Positions 36,016 through 45,877 of a stretch of 64,000 nucleotides of DNA are shown piece after piece (the stretch's first letter is position 1; every line of letters begins with the position of its first letter). The stretch is from Blumeriella jaapii. Its lineage: Eukaryota; Ascomycota; Leotiomycetes; Helotiales; Drepanopezizaceae. Below the pieces are notes generated by a model. That model was not told the origin of the DNA. It did not search any database and worked only from the letters and a program-made list of their open reading frames with translations. The DNA lies in contig VWND01000012.1 in the NCBI GenBank assembly GCA_009599575.1, positions 496,001-560,000 on the forward strand. Direction: 5' to 3'. The position numbers were made by a program, and so were the translations under genes.

Positions 36016-37555
36016 CTGAAAGCCATAGCGACGCCACTGCCGGCAATCTGGAACGTCGGGGCGATGACCCAGAACGCGGTGGTGTAGCCGTGCCGCAGGA
36101 AATAGTTGCACAGCGGCGAGGCGGCGAAGAAGACCGGCCACGCGATGTAGCACGCCCGGATGATGTTGCCAGTGCCGTGCTTCCGCTGCAAGGTCGGAAA
36201 GAGGAGTAACAGCCAAATGGCCTGCGAGACTCCGATGGCGGCGAGGAAAAAGGAGATTTGGATCGGCTTGAACCCGTAACCGCCCAGCGCCACTTCGGTG
36301 AACCAGAACAGAGGCGACACTGTGTATCGTCGTTAGTGGGAGTGGGGAGAGGGCCAGAGGGCCCGAGAAGTGACTCACGGGCTGTGTAGGCGAGGCCGAG
36401 GACCATTACGTGGCTGTAGAGGAAGAGAACGTAGGCTACGTTGGGTGCTTGGGTGATCTCCAAGATGGACATGGGGGCCTCGCGTTCGGAATCATCGTCG
36501 CCACTTGCTTTCTGCTTCAGAGTCTAGCATCACGGTCAGCATGAGCCGTACACCAGTGAGTCAACACAGCCGACCTCTTTCACCCAAATGCCGCACGCCA
36601 CAGCAGCCGCAGCGCCAATTGAACCCGTCACAAACGTCGAGAGAGCATATGGAAACTCCCTGAAGAAACGGATCTCATTGAAGATGCCCCCGTACTGCTC
36701 AGCAGGACTTTGGAGTGCGCCGCCTGATCATGGTCAGCTGTGTTCGCTCTAGAGCAGGCAGCTGGTGTATTGGCATGCCTATCAACGGGCCCAGGAAAAT
36801 CCCTAAATTTCCACTGAAGGCAAAGAAGCTGAACGCTCTGGCCTGTGTTCTCGGCGTGCTGTTCTCCGCAATCATGGCTCGTATTGTCCTGTCCCGTCGT
36901 CAGCAGAGACATCCTTCCACGCTGCGACTACTCAGAGTCCGAAGACATCAACCCACACGACAGTTCCGGCGAAGACACCCGCAAAGCATCGGAAGAGCAC
37001 CATCTGCCAGATCGTCTTGCTCAGTCCAAACACGGCAGTTCCAAAGGCTACGCCGCTCAGTGAGAAGACCAGAACGGGCTTCCTTCCGAGGCGATCGGAA
37101 GCTCGCCCCCACGAGATCATCAACAGCATCTGGGTCAGCGAGAACATGGCTTCCTGTCGCAGCCCAAAGTCAGCCACAGCACCTCTGACATGCGTTTCCA
37201 TCGTCTTGCCAGGGTAGGAGTAGGCACGCACGATAAAGCCGCTGTAGAATCCGACATCAGCTTCTTCCAGCTCCCCATTCTCCTGGATCATCTGGTTGAT
37301 GTACGGGAAGATGCCAAAGAAGGCGATGGGTTCAATCACTCGCGCAAAGCAAAGCAGGAGGATCTGGAACCTGGGGAGAGAAGCATGCTGCTCGACTGGA
37401 GGGTGCCCCGGCGGACCGTTCTCGGCCGTTGTGTGCTCGAGCACGCTTCCATCGTTGATGGGTATTGCTGGGCCCTCTGCCGCGGAGGCCAGTAGAGGCG
37501 TGTTCTCGGATGCCGCGTCGCCGTTTTGGAGCTTCGAGCCGGATGAGAGACTCAT
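35643..37555 (-). CDS. Major facilitator superfamily transporter, DHA1-like
   Basis: Seven exons (37,555-37,232; 37,153-36,957; 36,888-36,779; 36,723-36,575; 36,523-36,379; 36,319-36,017; 35,926-35,643) join to 503 residues in one frame, the usual length for 12-TM MFS proteins. A polar N-terminus (about 62 residues) is followed by TM1 FQILLLCFARVIEPIAFFGI. Motif A WGRASDRLGRKPVLVFSL lies in the TM2-TM3 loop. Further hydrophobic segments include FSFFAFSGNLGIFLGPLIG and ISFFLAAIGVSQAIWLLLL, and the last TM region is near VWLVLIAVALVGTVSM. It resembles fungal ZRT/ZIF-like DHA1 exporters; the substrate cannot be inferred. The third intron starts with GC rather than GT, and the fourth starts GTCGGC. 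The sixth intron carries a 33-nt GA repeat. Confidence 0.85.
35978..36010. repeat. (GA)n microsatellite in an intron
   Basis: An uninterrupted GA tract of 33 nt lies inside the 90-bp sixth intron of the MFS gene. It forms a CT tract on the transcribed sense strand close to the 5' splice site. Confidence 0.9.
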
Positions 37556-38688
37556 GGTTGTGAGTGTGATGGCGGGTGGGCACAGGTTGAAGTCACGAGC
37601 GGTGATGCATGCCAGTCTGAGGATTGCTCGGAAAGCTCTGGCTTACAGGCGGCGGCGGCGGGATGGATTGAATTATATACTACAAGGCAATCAGTATTTT
37701 CGAAGCTGTGAGATCAATCACGAATTGGGTTTTGACGGCCGCGACGTGTGGTTGTTGATAGTTCCCGCTAGCGTGGTTCGGGTCCTTGCATCGTCGGATC
37801 ACGTGGGGCGTTGGCATAGACGCTGTGCCATACAATTCTGTACCGTGCAGCGCGTATACAAATACTCTGAGCACGCGTGTTTCGATATCATACTGTGCTG
37901 TGAAATGGTCAAGCACTGCTGGTGTATTGTTTTGCCATATCTGCAATCCACGCTCACTCCTTCGCAGGCTCGAATCATTTTGCTAGGGATTCTCAACAAC
38001 GAGATTCGGCTCTTAGACATGGGATCTCTGGCAATCAGTGCTGCCAGTGCTGCCAATGGGGGCTTGTCAGATCTCTCGCCCAAGAAGGGGGGAAGGGGGG
38101 GTTCCGTAGTAGATGAGTGTTTGTCACAAAAGGATTGGACAGAAACGGGAGCTGATATAAACAAAGCAGTGACAACAGCTTTTGAGAAGAAGATCCGGCT
38201 TCCTATGGCTTCTGCTGTAGATCTGTTTCGCCAGCTGATTCACGTAAGCATTTCTGTTAAATCTGTTAGGTTATTTGCTAGTAAACTCGGTATTTCATAG
38301 AATCCTTTGTTTACACTCGGTTGTTTTGAGCTTTGTACTTTGTGTCATGACTCTGGCAGCCCTGCGTATTAAGTCAGCGCTGCTGGACATTCAGCGATCG
38401 AGTTAGGATCTTCTTCTAAGATGGTTTTAGGCAGTAGATGTGATTAACACGGTATTCTTGTAACTGATCATTCTTTTGGTGTCCGGACAAAAGGAAATGT
38501 ACAATCCACAAAGCTCTGTCTGAATCACTGATCCCGATGCCGCCATATGCTATATATTTATAATCTCATAATCTCGCCAAAGTAAGATTCACCGCTTATG
38601 CCGTGAATCACTTGCACACTGACCAAATCGGAAATAGTGAATCAACGACGCTGGAGATGATTCAGTGGCTCCAGAAGGCCAGCAGGTG
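37556..38688. other. Divergent intergenic region
   Basis: Lies between the start of the MFS gene (-) and the unknown gene at 38,917 (+), so it carries both promoters. A long open frame that crosses from the MFS gene to 38,300 is antisense to it and not credible. A shorter stretch from ATG 38,019 (MGSLAISAASAANGGLSDLS, about 94 codons) has no recognisable feature and is left uncalled. Confidence 0.5.
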
Positions 38689-38696
38689 TATTTAAG
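38689..38696 (+). promoter_or_regulatory. TATA-like box of the unknown gene at 38,917
   Basis: TATTTAAG stands 228 bp before the ATG, just upstream of the duplicated 5' leader. Position and sequence fit a core promoter, but no transcript start is known. Confidence 0.35.
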
Positions 38697-38734
38697 AACC
38701 CGGGTTTTCTCGAGTTTGCCATTCTTTCTCTCAT

Positions 38735-38904
38735 CCCAAACACATTCCGGAAAACACCAGACCACTTCCTTCTCAACAGCCCTCGATAGCGAGACACCAC
38801 AACTCCAAACACACCTCAACCCAAACACATTCCGGAAAACACCAGTCCACTTCCTTCTCAAAAGCCCTCGATAGCCAGACACCACAACTACAAACACACC
38901 CCAA
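38735..38904. repeat. 85-bp tandem duplication in the 5' leader
   Basis: Two copies starting at 38,735 and 38,820 begin CCCAAACACATTCCGGAAAA and differ by only a few substitutions. They are CA- and CT-rich, like fungal 5' UTRs, and end 12 bp before the ATG at 38,917. Confidence 0.85.
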
Positions 38905-38916
38905 GTATCCTACAAC

Positions 38917-40188
38917 ATGTCAGAACGTCCTTCATCTAAGATGGCTCGATCCTCCAAGCCTTCCTCCAAGATGCCTCAGAACGACGACGAGCCCCAGGCT
39001 CCTAGGAGTAGAGTGGCCTCCCGCAAGGAGCCCGCCCCCGCCCGATACTCCATGGGCGAGTCGAACCTGGACTCCATCGGAGAAGAAGACGAGGAGGAGA
39101 AGGAAGAGGAGGTGGAGGAGGAGGAGGAGGAGGAGGAGGAGGAGGACAAGCAAGATACCCTCGCGCCCCTGGCGAGTAGATTCAAGAGCATGGCTGTTGG
39201 CAACAGCTCGAAGGTCAAGTCCCGCGCCCCCAGGTCGACGATGCCACAGAGCACCAGCCCCTTGACTGGGTCGCCCGGATCGGCCATGCCGGCAAGCAGC
39301 CCTCTTTCGGACAACAGAGCCAAGTCTACCATGTCCACGGCCGGATCTGCGATGCCGGGAAGCAAGCTCTTCTCGGACAAGAGACCTCAGTCAGCCATGG
39401 CCAAGGCCGGATCACTGATGCCCGGAAGTAGTCTCTTCTCAGACAAGAGAGCCAAGTCGGCCATGCCCAAAGCAGGATCTGCGATGCCGGCCAGCCAGGC
39501 GTTCTCGGACAAGAAGCCCAAGGCCCAGTTCGAGTTCGACTCCTTGCCAGAGATGAAGCCGAAGAAGCCCGCCTCGGCCATCCCACGACTCTCCTCCGCC
39601 GTGCTCTCCAGCCAGGCCCTCCACGAGCCGTCCTCGCGCAAGCCCCGAAGCGTCTTCAGCACGTCCGAAGACCGAATCCGCTCCCAGATGCAGTCGAGCT
39701 TCGCCGCGCTCCCCGCCGCGGAGCAGGAGCCTCAGAAGAAGTGGGCGGTCGAGATGATCAAGCGGTCGGGCGCGTGCCCCGAGGGCTACGACTGGACGCG
39801 CCAGGACGCCGAGGGCTACGAGGGCGGCTTCGTCTGCGCGGGCGGCCGGCACGGCGTCCTCGACTCCCAGATCGCGCTCGGCACCGGCGGCGTCGTCGTG
39901 CTCCGGGGCGACGACTGGGCCGGTCCGAAATGGGGCCCCTACTTCGCCCACCCCGACTTCAGGAACGTCTGGCTCGAGATCGAGGAGCCGGCCCCGGTCA
40001 CCCTGCCCGGCGTCGACTTCTGCAAGAGGAGGGTCATCTTCTTGGGCTCCGACAACCAGCGCGAGCGGGCGAAGTGGGAGTTTTACGCCGCCCACCCGGA
40101 GGCCGCGAGGCGCTTCCAGTATGAGCGGCCGGCGAAGGAGCCGCCGGTTGAGTGCAGAGACGATGATCAGAACCAGATCAGATGGTGA
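38917..40188 (+). CDS. Unknown protein with acidic tract and 22-aa tandem repeats
   Basis: Single exon, 423 residues. Residues 1-50 are Ser/Lys/Pro-rich. Residues 56-77 are an almost pure Glu tract encoded by a GAG/GAA repeat. Residues 121-208 hold four 22-residue repeats of the pattern G-S-x-M-P-x-S-x-x-x-S-D-x-[RK]-x-x-S-x-M, with DNA period 66 bp (39,277-39,540). The C-terminal part (273-405) looks folded: ACPEGYDWTRQDAEGYEGGF then VCAGGRHGVL. Two related W-x-x-Y-x-A-H-P-x-x-x-x-x-[WF] motifs follow at about 339-352 and 387-400. A Cys-Pro-x-Gly-Tyr-x-Trp..Gly-Gly-x-His pattern recurs in uncharacterised ascomycete proteins to my knowledge, but I cannot name the family. There is no signal peptide or membrane segment. 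The long frame, ATG context and duplicated leader support a real gene. Confidence 0.75.
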   Translation: MSERPSSKMARSSKPSSKMPQNDDEPQAPRSRVASRKEPAPARYSMGESNLDSIGEEDEEEKEEEVEEEEEEEEEEDKQDTLAPLASRFKSMAVGNSSKVKSRAPRSTMPQSTSPLTGSPGSAMPASSPLSDNRAKSTMSTAGSAMPGSKLFSDKRPQSAMAKAGSLMPGSSLFSDKRAKSAMPKAGSAMPASQAFSDKKPKAQFEFDSLPEMKPKKPASAIPRLSSAVLSSQALHEPSSRKPRSVFSTSEDRIRSQMQSSFAALPAAEQEPQKKWAVEMIKRSGACPEGYDWTRQDAEGYEGGFVCAGGRHGVLDSQIALGTGGVVVLRGDDWAGPKWGPYFAHPDFRNVWLEIEEPAPVTLPGVDFCKRRVIFLGSDNQRERAKWEFYAAHPEAARRFQYERPAKEPPVECRDDDQNQIRW

Positions 40189-40243
40189 TGCGGGGGACGG
40201 TTGGGGATAGAGGCCGTGGAAGTTCTGAGTTTGGGGGGGGAGG

Positions 40244-41060
40244 GAGGAAGAGGAAAGGGGTGGTGATAGTAACATATTTGAGCGGACCGAGTCTCGATGC
40301 TTTCTCGGTAACATGTAAAACACTCTGGTAGTTCGTTGCTTTTCAGGAAAGCTTTTTCCAAATATCAAATATCAAATATCAATAACTGAATATGTGCTAC
40401 TGCTTTTTTGTGATTGGGCTTCGACGGCGAAGCTTTAGCGGATGCAAAGGATTTTATAACAGTAACCTAAGTTATGTTTTTAAGCAACACGAAATCTTAG
40501 AATCAGAATCAGTAATAAAAGGAAAAGGGAAGATTATGATGTGTTTGAGCGAATCTAGTTTCGATGCTTTTTAAATAATGTGTTAAGCACTTTCGTAGAT
40601 CGTTGTATTGGAAAAAAGCTCTTTTCACTTCTTAAATATCAACAACCAAAAATGTGCTATTGCCTCCTTGAGATTAGGTACCTAGGTTCCCACTGCGAAG
40701 CTCTAGCGAATATGGAAAATCCTATAATACCAAAACATAATAAGTTACTTATTAAATTATATGTTTCGAGCAATACGAACTTTTAAAACCAGAATCAGTA
40801 ACAAAAAGGAAAATGAATAATGATAACGTATTTGAGCGAACCGAGTTTAAATGCTTTTTAAGTAATATATTAAATACTTTAGTAAATTATTGTTTTTGAA
40901 AAAGCCTTTTTCACTTTTTAAACATTAATAACTAAGAATATGCTATTGTTTTATTTACAATTGGGTTTCTATTGCGAAGCTCTAGCGAATGTGGAAAATC
41001 CTATTATATTATACCAAACCACAAGTTACTTACTGTACTGTATGTCTCGAGCAACATACA
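40244..41060. repeat. Three tandem repeat units of about 270-290 bp with AT decay
   Basis: Units are anchored by TTTGAGCG at 40,277, 40,544 and 40,831 and by AACTGAATATGTGCTA-like and AATCAGTAA-like blocks at matching offsets. Unit 1 begins just after the stop codon of the unknown gene and has the most G and C. Units 2 and 3 show more T and A at the same positions. Short open frames here are by-products. Confidence 0.75.
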
Positions 41061-41144
41061 CTCCGAGAAACAGAAACATTCACGAAGGGAACAACAATCA
41101 AAACTCGATCTCTGGCACGCAGTCTAAGCAGAACAGAGCATATG

Positions 41145-41286
41145 AGAGCAGAGCAGAGCAGAGCAGAGCAGAGCAGAGCAGAGCAGAGCAGAGCAGAGCA
41201 GAGCAGAGCAGAGCAGAGCAGAGCAGAGCAGAGCAGAGCAGAGCAGAGCAGAGCAGAGCAGAGCAGAGCAGAGCAGAGCAGAGCAG
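41145..41286. repeat. GAGCA pentanucleotide array
   Basis: About 28 uninterrupted 5-bp units. Translated, it gives the artefactual AEQSR repeat on one strand and LLCSA on the other. It lies 6 bp before a small candidate ORF. Confidence 0.95.
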
Positions 41287-41291
41287 ATACC

Positions 41292-41489
41292 ATGACGACG
41301 CAGACCATAAAATGGTTAATACCAGGCGCCATCGCAAGCGGCTCCTTCCCTCTGTCTGCCTGCCGGGCCCAGGACTCGATTGTAGAGATCCGAGATGGTG
41401 GCGTTTTCGCACGCATCCGAGGGGAAAAAAGGAAAAACTCTGGGTCTGTTATAGAATCAAATATCGGGACGCATTGCAGTCCGTTATGA
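41292..41489 (+). CDS. Candidate small secreted protein (weak)
   Basis: The ATG directly after the GAGCA array opens 65 codons. The N-terminus [20 protein letters not shown] then LSACRAQ has a short polar start, a moderately hydrophobic stretch and a small-residue Ser-Ala-Cys-Arg-Ala site, so it could act as a signal peptide. The mature part would be 38-40 residues with two Cys in total. There is no homology I recognise, and the surrounding DNA is repetitive, so chance is a real alternative. Confidence 0.2.
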   Translation: MTTQTIKWLIPGAIASGSFPLSACRAQDSIVEIRDGGVFARIRGEKRKNSGSVIESNIGTHCSPL

Positions 41490-41519
41490 CATGGCCCGAT
41501 GGTCATGTTGGTATTATGG

Positions 41520-42130
41520 GATTCTCCTCTGTTCCTTTCCTTTGAAAACTCCCGTTCCAAAACACAAAACCTTCTTTCCAAACAAAACAAAAACTTCTCT
41601 CCAAACAAATCAAACAACTTCTATCCAAAAACAAAACAAGAAACTTCTATCCAAAAGCAAACAAAAAACCTCTCTCTCCCGAAAAACCTACTCAACTACC
41701 TATAGGTTTGTAGGCTGGAACCTCATAGCATAGCCCGCTCGCATGTTATGGGCTTCTAGCTGAGTTTTGCATTTTTTGACATTCTGATTTTTCTTTTCAT
41801 ATTTTCTCTGTTGCGAACCTGAATTCATGAATTTTGCAACGCATATTTTTTTTTTTCTGTTGCGGTCTTGAATCCATGACTTTTGTGAGATTTTGATTTT
41901 TTCTTTCTCTTTCCTCTATTGCAATCTTGAATCCATGAACAAATTTGTAATGTTTTTAATTTTTATACATATATCTTTTTTTTTTTCTGTTGCGATCTTG
42001 AAAATTTTCAAACATAAGATTTTCCTTGTTTCCCTATTGCGATCTCGAATCCATAACTACCTAAAATCCCGACTTTCCTTTCTTTTCTCCATTGCGATCT
42101 TGCATCCATGGATTTTGCCAGGGTTTTCGA
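41520..42130. repeat. Two families of short degenerate tandem repeats
   Basis: From 41,535 to 41,680, units resembling AACTTCTATCCAAAACAAA recur about five times. From 41,800 to 42,120, units resembling TTGCGATCTTGAATCCATGA recur about six times at irregular spacings of 40-75 bp, separated by T-rich stretches. There is no coding signal. Confidence 0.65.
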
Positions 42131-43891
42131 AGTTGCTCACTCACTCACCATCGCTCAAGTGTATGCCGGTCGCAAGTCATTCAAATAAATAGCTACCTAC
42201 CTCTTACCTACCTACCTACCTAGGTAGTTACCTTCTACCTGTCAACGCGCCTACTACAACCGAGAACATCTCATCCTCTCATCGCGCAAACCCCGGCAGG
42301 AAACCAACACCAACACCAACACCAACAACACCCACACAGCACGAGCGTCACAAACACGCCAGCCGACGTGGGAATCGATACCGACGCATACGTGAGCAAG
42401 CGAGAGACGGAGATCAAAGCCCTGGCTGGGTACGACGACGACGGAAAGCAAGACAACTAACTAACTGACGGTACGAGAACTCAAGACACACACACACACA
42501 CACACACACACTGACACACACACAGAGAGAGCCGCATACAGAGAGCCGCATACAACCCGAACTTGAGAACTCGCCGCCAGTGACACAGCCCAGCCCAGCC
42601 CAGCCCAGCCCAGCCCAGCACAGTAGGTACATACCGAACAGGACGTCAAGATCAGCACTCCAGCCCTCGTCCAACTCCGGCCTCTTAGCCGACGAGAGCA
42701 CCAAGAAGACAAGCCCTGTACTGTATGTACTGTATGTACTGTACAGTACTGTACGTACGCAAGTGAACTTCCTCCTCTCCTTCCAGGAGCCACGGGCCCG
42801 GGGCCATCAGAGCCAGCGTACGCGGCGGAGACGTATCGCCGTGGCACGCGCGGAGCAGCCACGAATGACTGGATGAACGAATGAATGATCTGTCTGATCA
42901 CCGGAGCTCCGACAATCAATAATCGGGCCCTCTGCTGCGCGCCGCGCTCCGGCGTACCACCGTGTGTGGGTGGGACGGGGGCGAGCGGGGGGTACGGACC
43001 CCGAGGACTGTGTGTACACAGTACTGTGCAGTGTGTACTGTGCAGTGTGTACCTTGTACTATATGTACTGTACTGTAAGTGCTTTCTGTGCTTGTTGTCC
43101 CCTGGAGGTTGGAGAAAGGCAATTTACGTGCTGTAGCACAAGCGTCGGGCTCCAAGCGACGGGGGACCATGAATTAAGACTTGGGGGGGGGAGGGGGGAG
43201 GGGGGGTGGTTTAAGGGGTATGTATGTATACACAGCACGGATACGCGTATCTATTTATATACGTGTATGTGTGCTTTGAGACCACGAGATGTACAGAACG
43301 GTACGGTACGGTATAGTACTGTACTTCATCAACCGAGACGGGCAACTTCACCAACCGAGACGGGCATGCGCGGTGGTGTCTTGGACTCGCTCGATTCTTA
43401 TACAGGGCAAGGGAGGGAAGCTGATCGTCCGGTACGATTTGAGTTTGGGCTCTGGCTGTACACTGTACGGAGCATGTACTGTACGCTGTACGGTACAGTA
43501 CTGTACAGACATGGGATCCACCATCAATCAGCCTTTGCGCCGAGCGCCAGCTTGCCATGTTTCACGTTCACGAAGCGCAAGATAGCCGGCATGATGTAAT
43601 TGATGAAGATACGGTCTTTTTTTATCCGGATAGGAGAATCTCAGCCTGCCTGGGGAGAGGCCAAAGATGGTGGCTGCTCCGGGGTGTGTATATCAGAAGA
43701 GGGACCTGTCGGCCCGCCCGAGATAGCTTCTTGATCATGGTGAGGACAGTGGTGCTGGCTCTGGTCGCGGACGTCTGAGCTGACATCAGGTGTGAGTGAG
43801 GTCAATCTTCTGGACGTCGGATCTCGTCTGCGAGGCGAGCGCGACGTGAAGACGACTCAACAAGGAGGACGGAGATCTACCTGCCCAAGAG
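42131..43891. other. Microsatellite-rich intergenic region upstream of the carboxylesterase
   Basis: It contains CTACCTAC repeats near 42,195-42,230, CCAACA repeats at 42,300-42,330, a CA tract at 42,484-42,520, a CAGCC array at about 42,585-42,619, and GTACTGTAC clusters at 42,718-42,760, 43,015-43,078, 43,300-43,325 and 43,455-43,510. A G-tract lies at 43,182-43,206. Open frames on both strands follow these repeats and I do not regard them as genes. Confidence 0.6.
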
Positions 43892-45877
43892 ATGTGGCTC
43901 AGCTCGCGCGTCGTCGCGACCCTCGTGGCCTTCGCGCTGGAAGGAGGCCATTCTCCGCCAGCGGAAGAGTTCCCCAAGATCGACCTGGGCTATGAGAGGC
44001 ACCAAGGGCAATTCAACGTACATACACATCTCCCTGGGCCCCCGTTGGACAAGAGAGTCGTAGGACAAAGACAGAAAAGCATTGTCATTAACGGTCTCAC
44101 TAGGCCACTGGACAATTCTACAACTTCTCCAACGTCCGATACGCCGCACCGCCACTGGGCAAGCTGCGTTTCGCACCGCCGACGGCGCCCACGACCAGGC
44201 GTGAGGTCAACGATGGCTCCCGTCGTGCCATCTGCCCGAACGCGATTCCGGGATGGGGCTCGACGGCGGTGAAGTGGTTGACGGAAGGCGTCGGCAGCAT
44301 CAACATCTCGGCTGGATACACGCCTCCGAATGTGACGACTGCGCCGCCGATGTTGCCCGGGGAGAGCGAGGATTGCTTGTTGCTGGATGTGCTGGTGCCG
44401 AGGAAAGCCTTCGAAGAGAAAAGGAAGGGGAAGGGGGCGCCTGTGTAAGTTCTCCTCCGCATCGAAACGTGTCGCATTCCGGCGTGCTTTTGATGGGCAT
44501 GACGAGATCGCTGATAGGATGCAGCGTGGTCTGGATCCATGGCGGTGGATACACGCTGGGTTACAAGACGCAGTACGGGAGCGGCGCTGGACTTCTGAAA
44601 GCTAGTCAACGCGGGGGGAATGAGGGCGTGATATACGTCGCCATTAACTACCGCCTTGGCGCCTTCGTTCGTTCCCTCCTATTCCCTTCTCTCGGTCCCA
44701 ACTAAGGAGAAGCCAGGGCTTCCTCTCCGGCGAGACGTTCAAACGCCACCACGGAACGCCCAACATCGGACTCCTCGATCAGCGCTTCGCGCTGGAATGG
44801 GTGCAAAAGCACATTTCCAAGTTCGGGGGAGATCCTGGCCGCGTGACGGTCATGGGAGAGAGCGCTGGCGGCGGCAGCATCATGCATCAGATCACGGCTT
44901 ACGGAGGGCAAGGCCGCAAAGGCAAAGCGCCATTCCAGCAGGCGATCGTGCAGAGTGGCGCGTGGATGCCGGTGCCGGGCATGCATCGCCAGGAGAGCAT
45001 CTACGCGCAGTTCCTGCGGCGTGCGGGCGTCCAGGACTTGGATGAGGCGAGGAAGATGAGCACGGAGGATCTGCAATCGGTCAATAAGGTCTTGGTCTGG
45101 GAGGCAACGTACGGGGATTTTCTGTTCGGTGCGTGCCTCTGCTCTCTCTCATCGTGCTCCTCGCCCGTGGTGCTTGGGAATCCGTGCTGATGGTCAACAG
45201 GCCCTGTCGTCGACGGCACATTCTCGCCCCAGCTCCCCGGCAAAGCCCTGCTCGCCAGAACCTACGATACCAGCCTGCGCATCATGACCGGGCACAACCT
45301 GGAGGAAGGGCTCTTCTTCACCTCGCCCTTCGTCTTCACGCCCGAGAGCTTCAAGCAGAACGTCATCAGCAATTCCTTCCCCAACGCCGACAAGAACCAG
45401 GTGTCCGACTACATCCTGCACACGCTCTATCCGGACGTCCTCAATGGGACGTACGGGTACACCGACCCCATCGCGCGCGCGAGCTACATCATCTCCGAGG
45501 CCATGTTCTCATGCAACGCGCAGTACCTGGGCGCGGCGTTCGCGAAGCTGGGCGAGCCGGGCGGCAAGGTCTGGAGTTACCTGTTTGCGGTGCCGCCCGC
45601 GCTGCACGGGGAGGATGTGGCGTACACGTTCTATGAGGGGCCCGCGACGGCGGTGAAGAACGAGACGCTGGCCGTGATGATGCAGAGCTACTTCACCAAT
45701 TTCGTGAGGGCCGGTGATCCCAATGGAGAGGGCCTGCCGGCGTTTGGGAAGTATCGCGAGCCGCTGGACGCCGGGGCGGGAGCCATCATGGAGTTTGGCC
45801 TGAAGACCACGAGGATGAGGGCGGATCCTCTGCCGCGAAGACGGTGCGATTGGTGGCAGCATGCGTGGTATGCTTGA
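43892..45877 (+). CDS. Secreted type-B carboxylesterase / lipase
   Basis: This is an alpha/beta-hydrolase predicted to cleave carboxylic esters outside the cell. Five exons (43,892-44,017; 44,104-44,444; 44,525-44,666; 44,717-45,128; 45,201-45,877) join in frame to 565 residues, typical for the family. The N-terminus [19 protein letters not shown] can serve as a signal peptide. Then come [33 protein letters not shown], and the oxyanion-hole motif [12 protein letters not shown]. The nucleophile elbow GESAGG is near residue 252. The acid is probably in HNLEEG (about 374) and the His in [11 protein letters not shown] (about 475). RYAAPP and SEDCLLLDV place it in the carboxylesterase type-B (PF00135) family. 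Substrate is unknown. Introns are 50-86 bp with canonical ends. No neighbouring pathway genes. Confidence 0.88.

Noticed and set aside
37296..38300. A 334-codon plus-strand frame
   Set aside because: Its first part is antisense to the first exon of the MFS gene and the rest has no coding character.
41145..41286. CRISPR-like array
   Set aside because: The unit is 5 bp with no spacers, and the genome is eukaryotic; it is a microsatellite.
40940..41617. Long AEQSR-repeat and LLCSA-repeat proteins
   Set aside because: They arise solely because the GAGCA pentamer array stays open in several frames.
42414..43778. Several 70-210-codon frames on both strands
   Set aside because: They follow CA, CAGCC and GTAC repeats, overlap each other and show no domain or splice-linked continuation.
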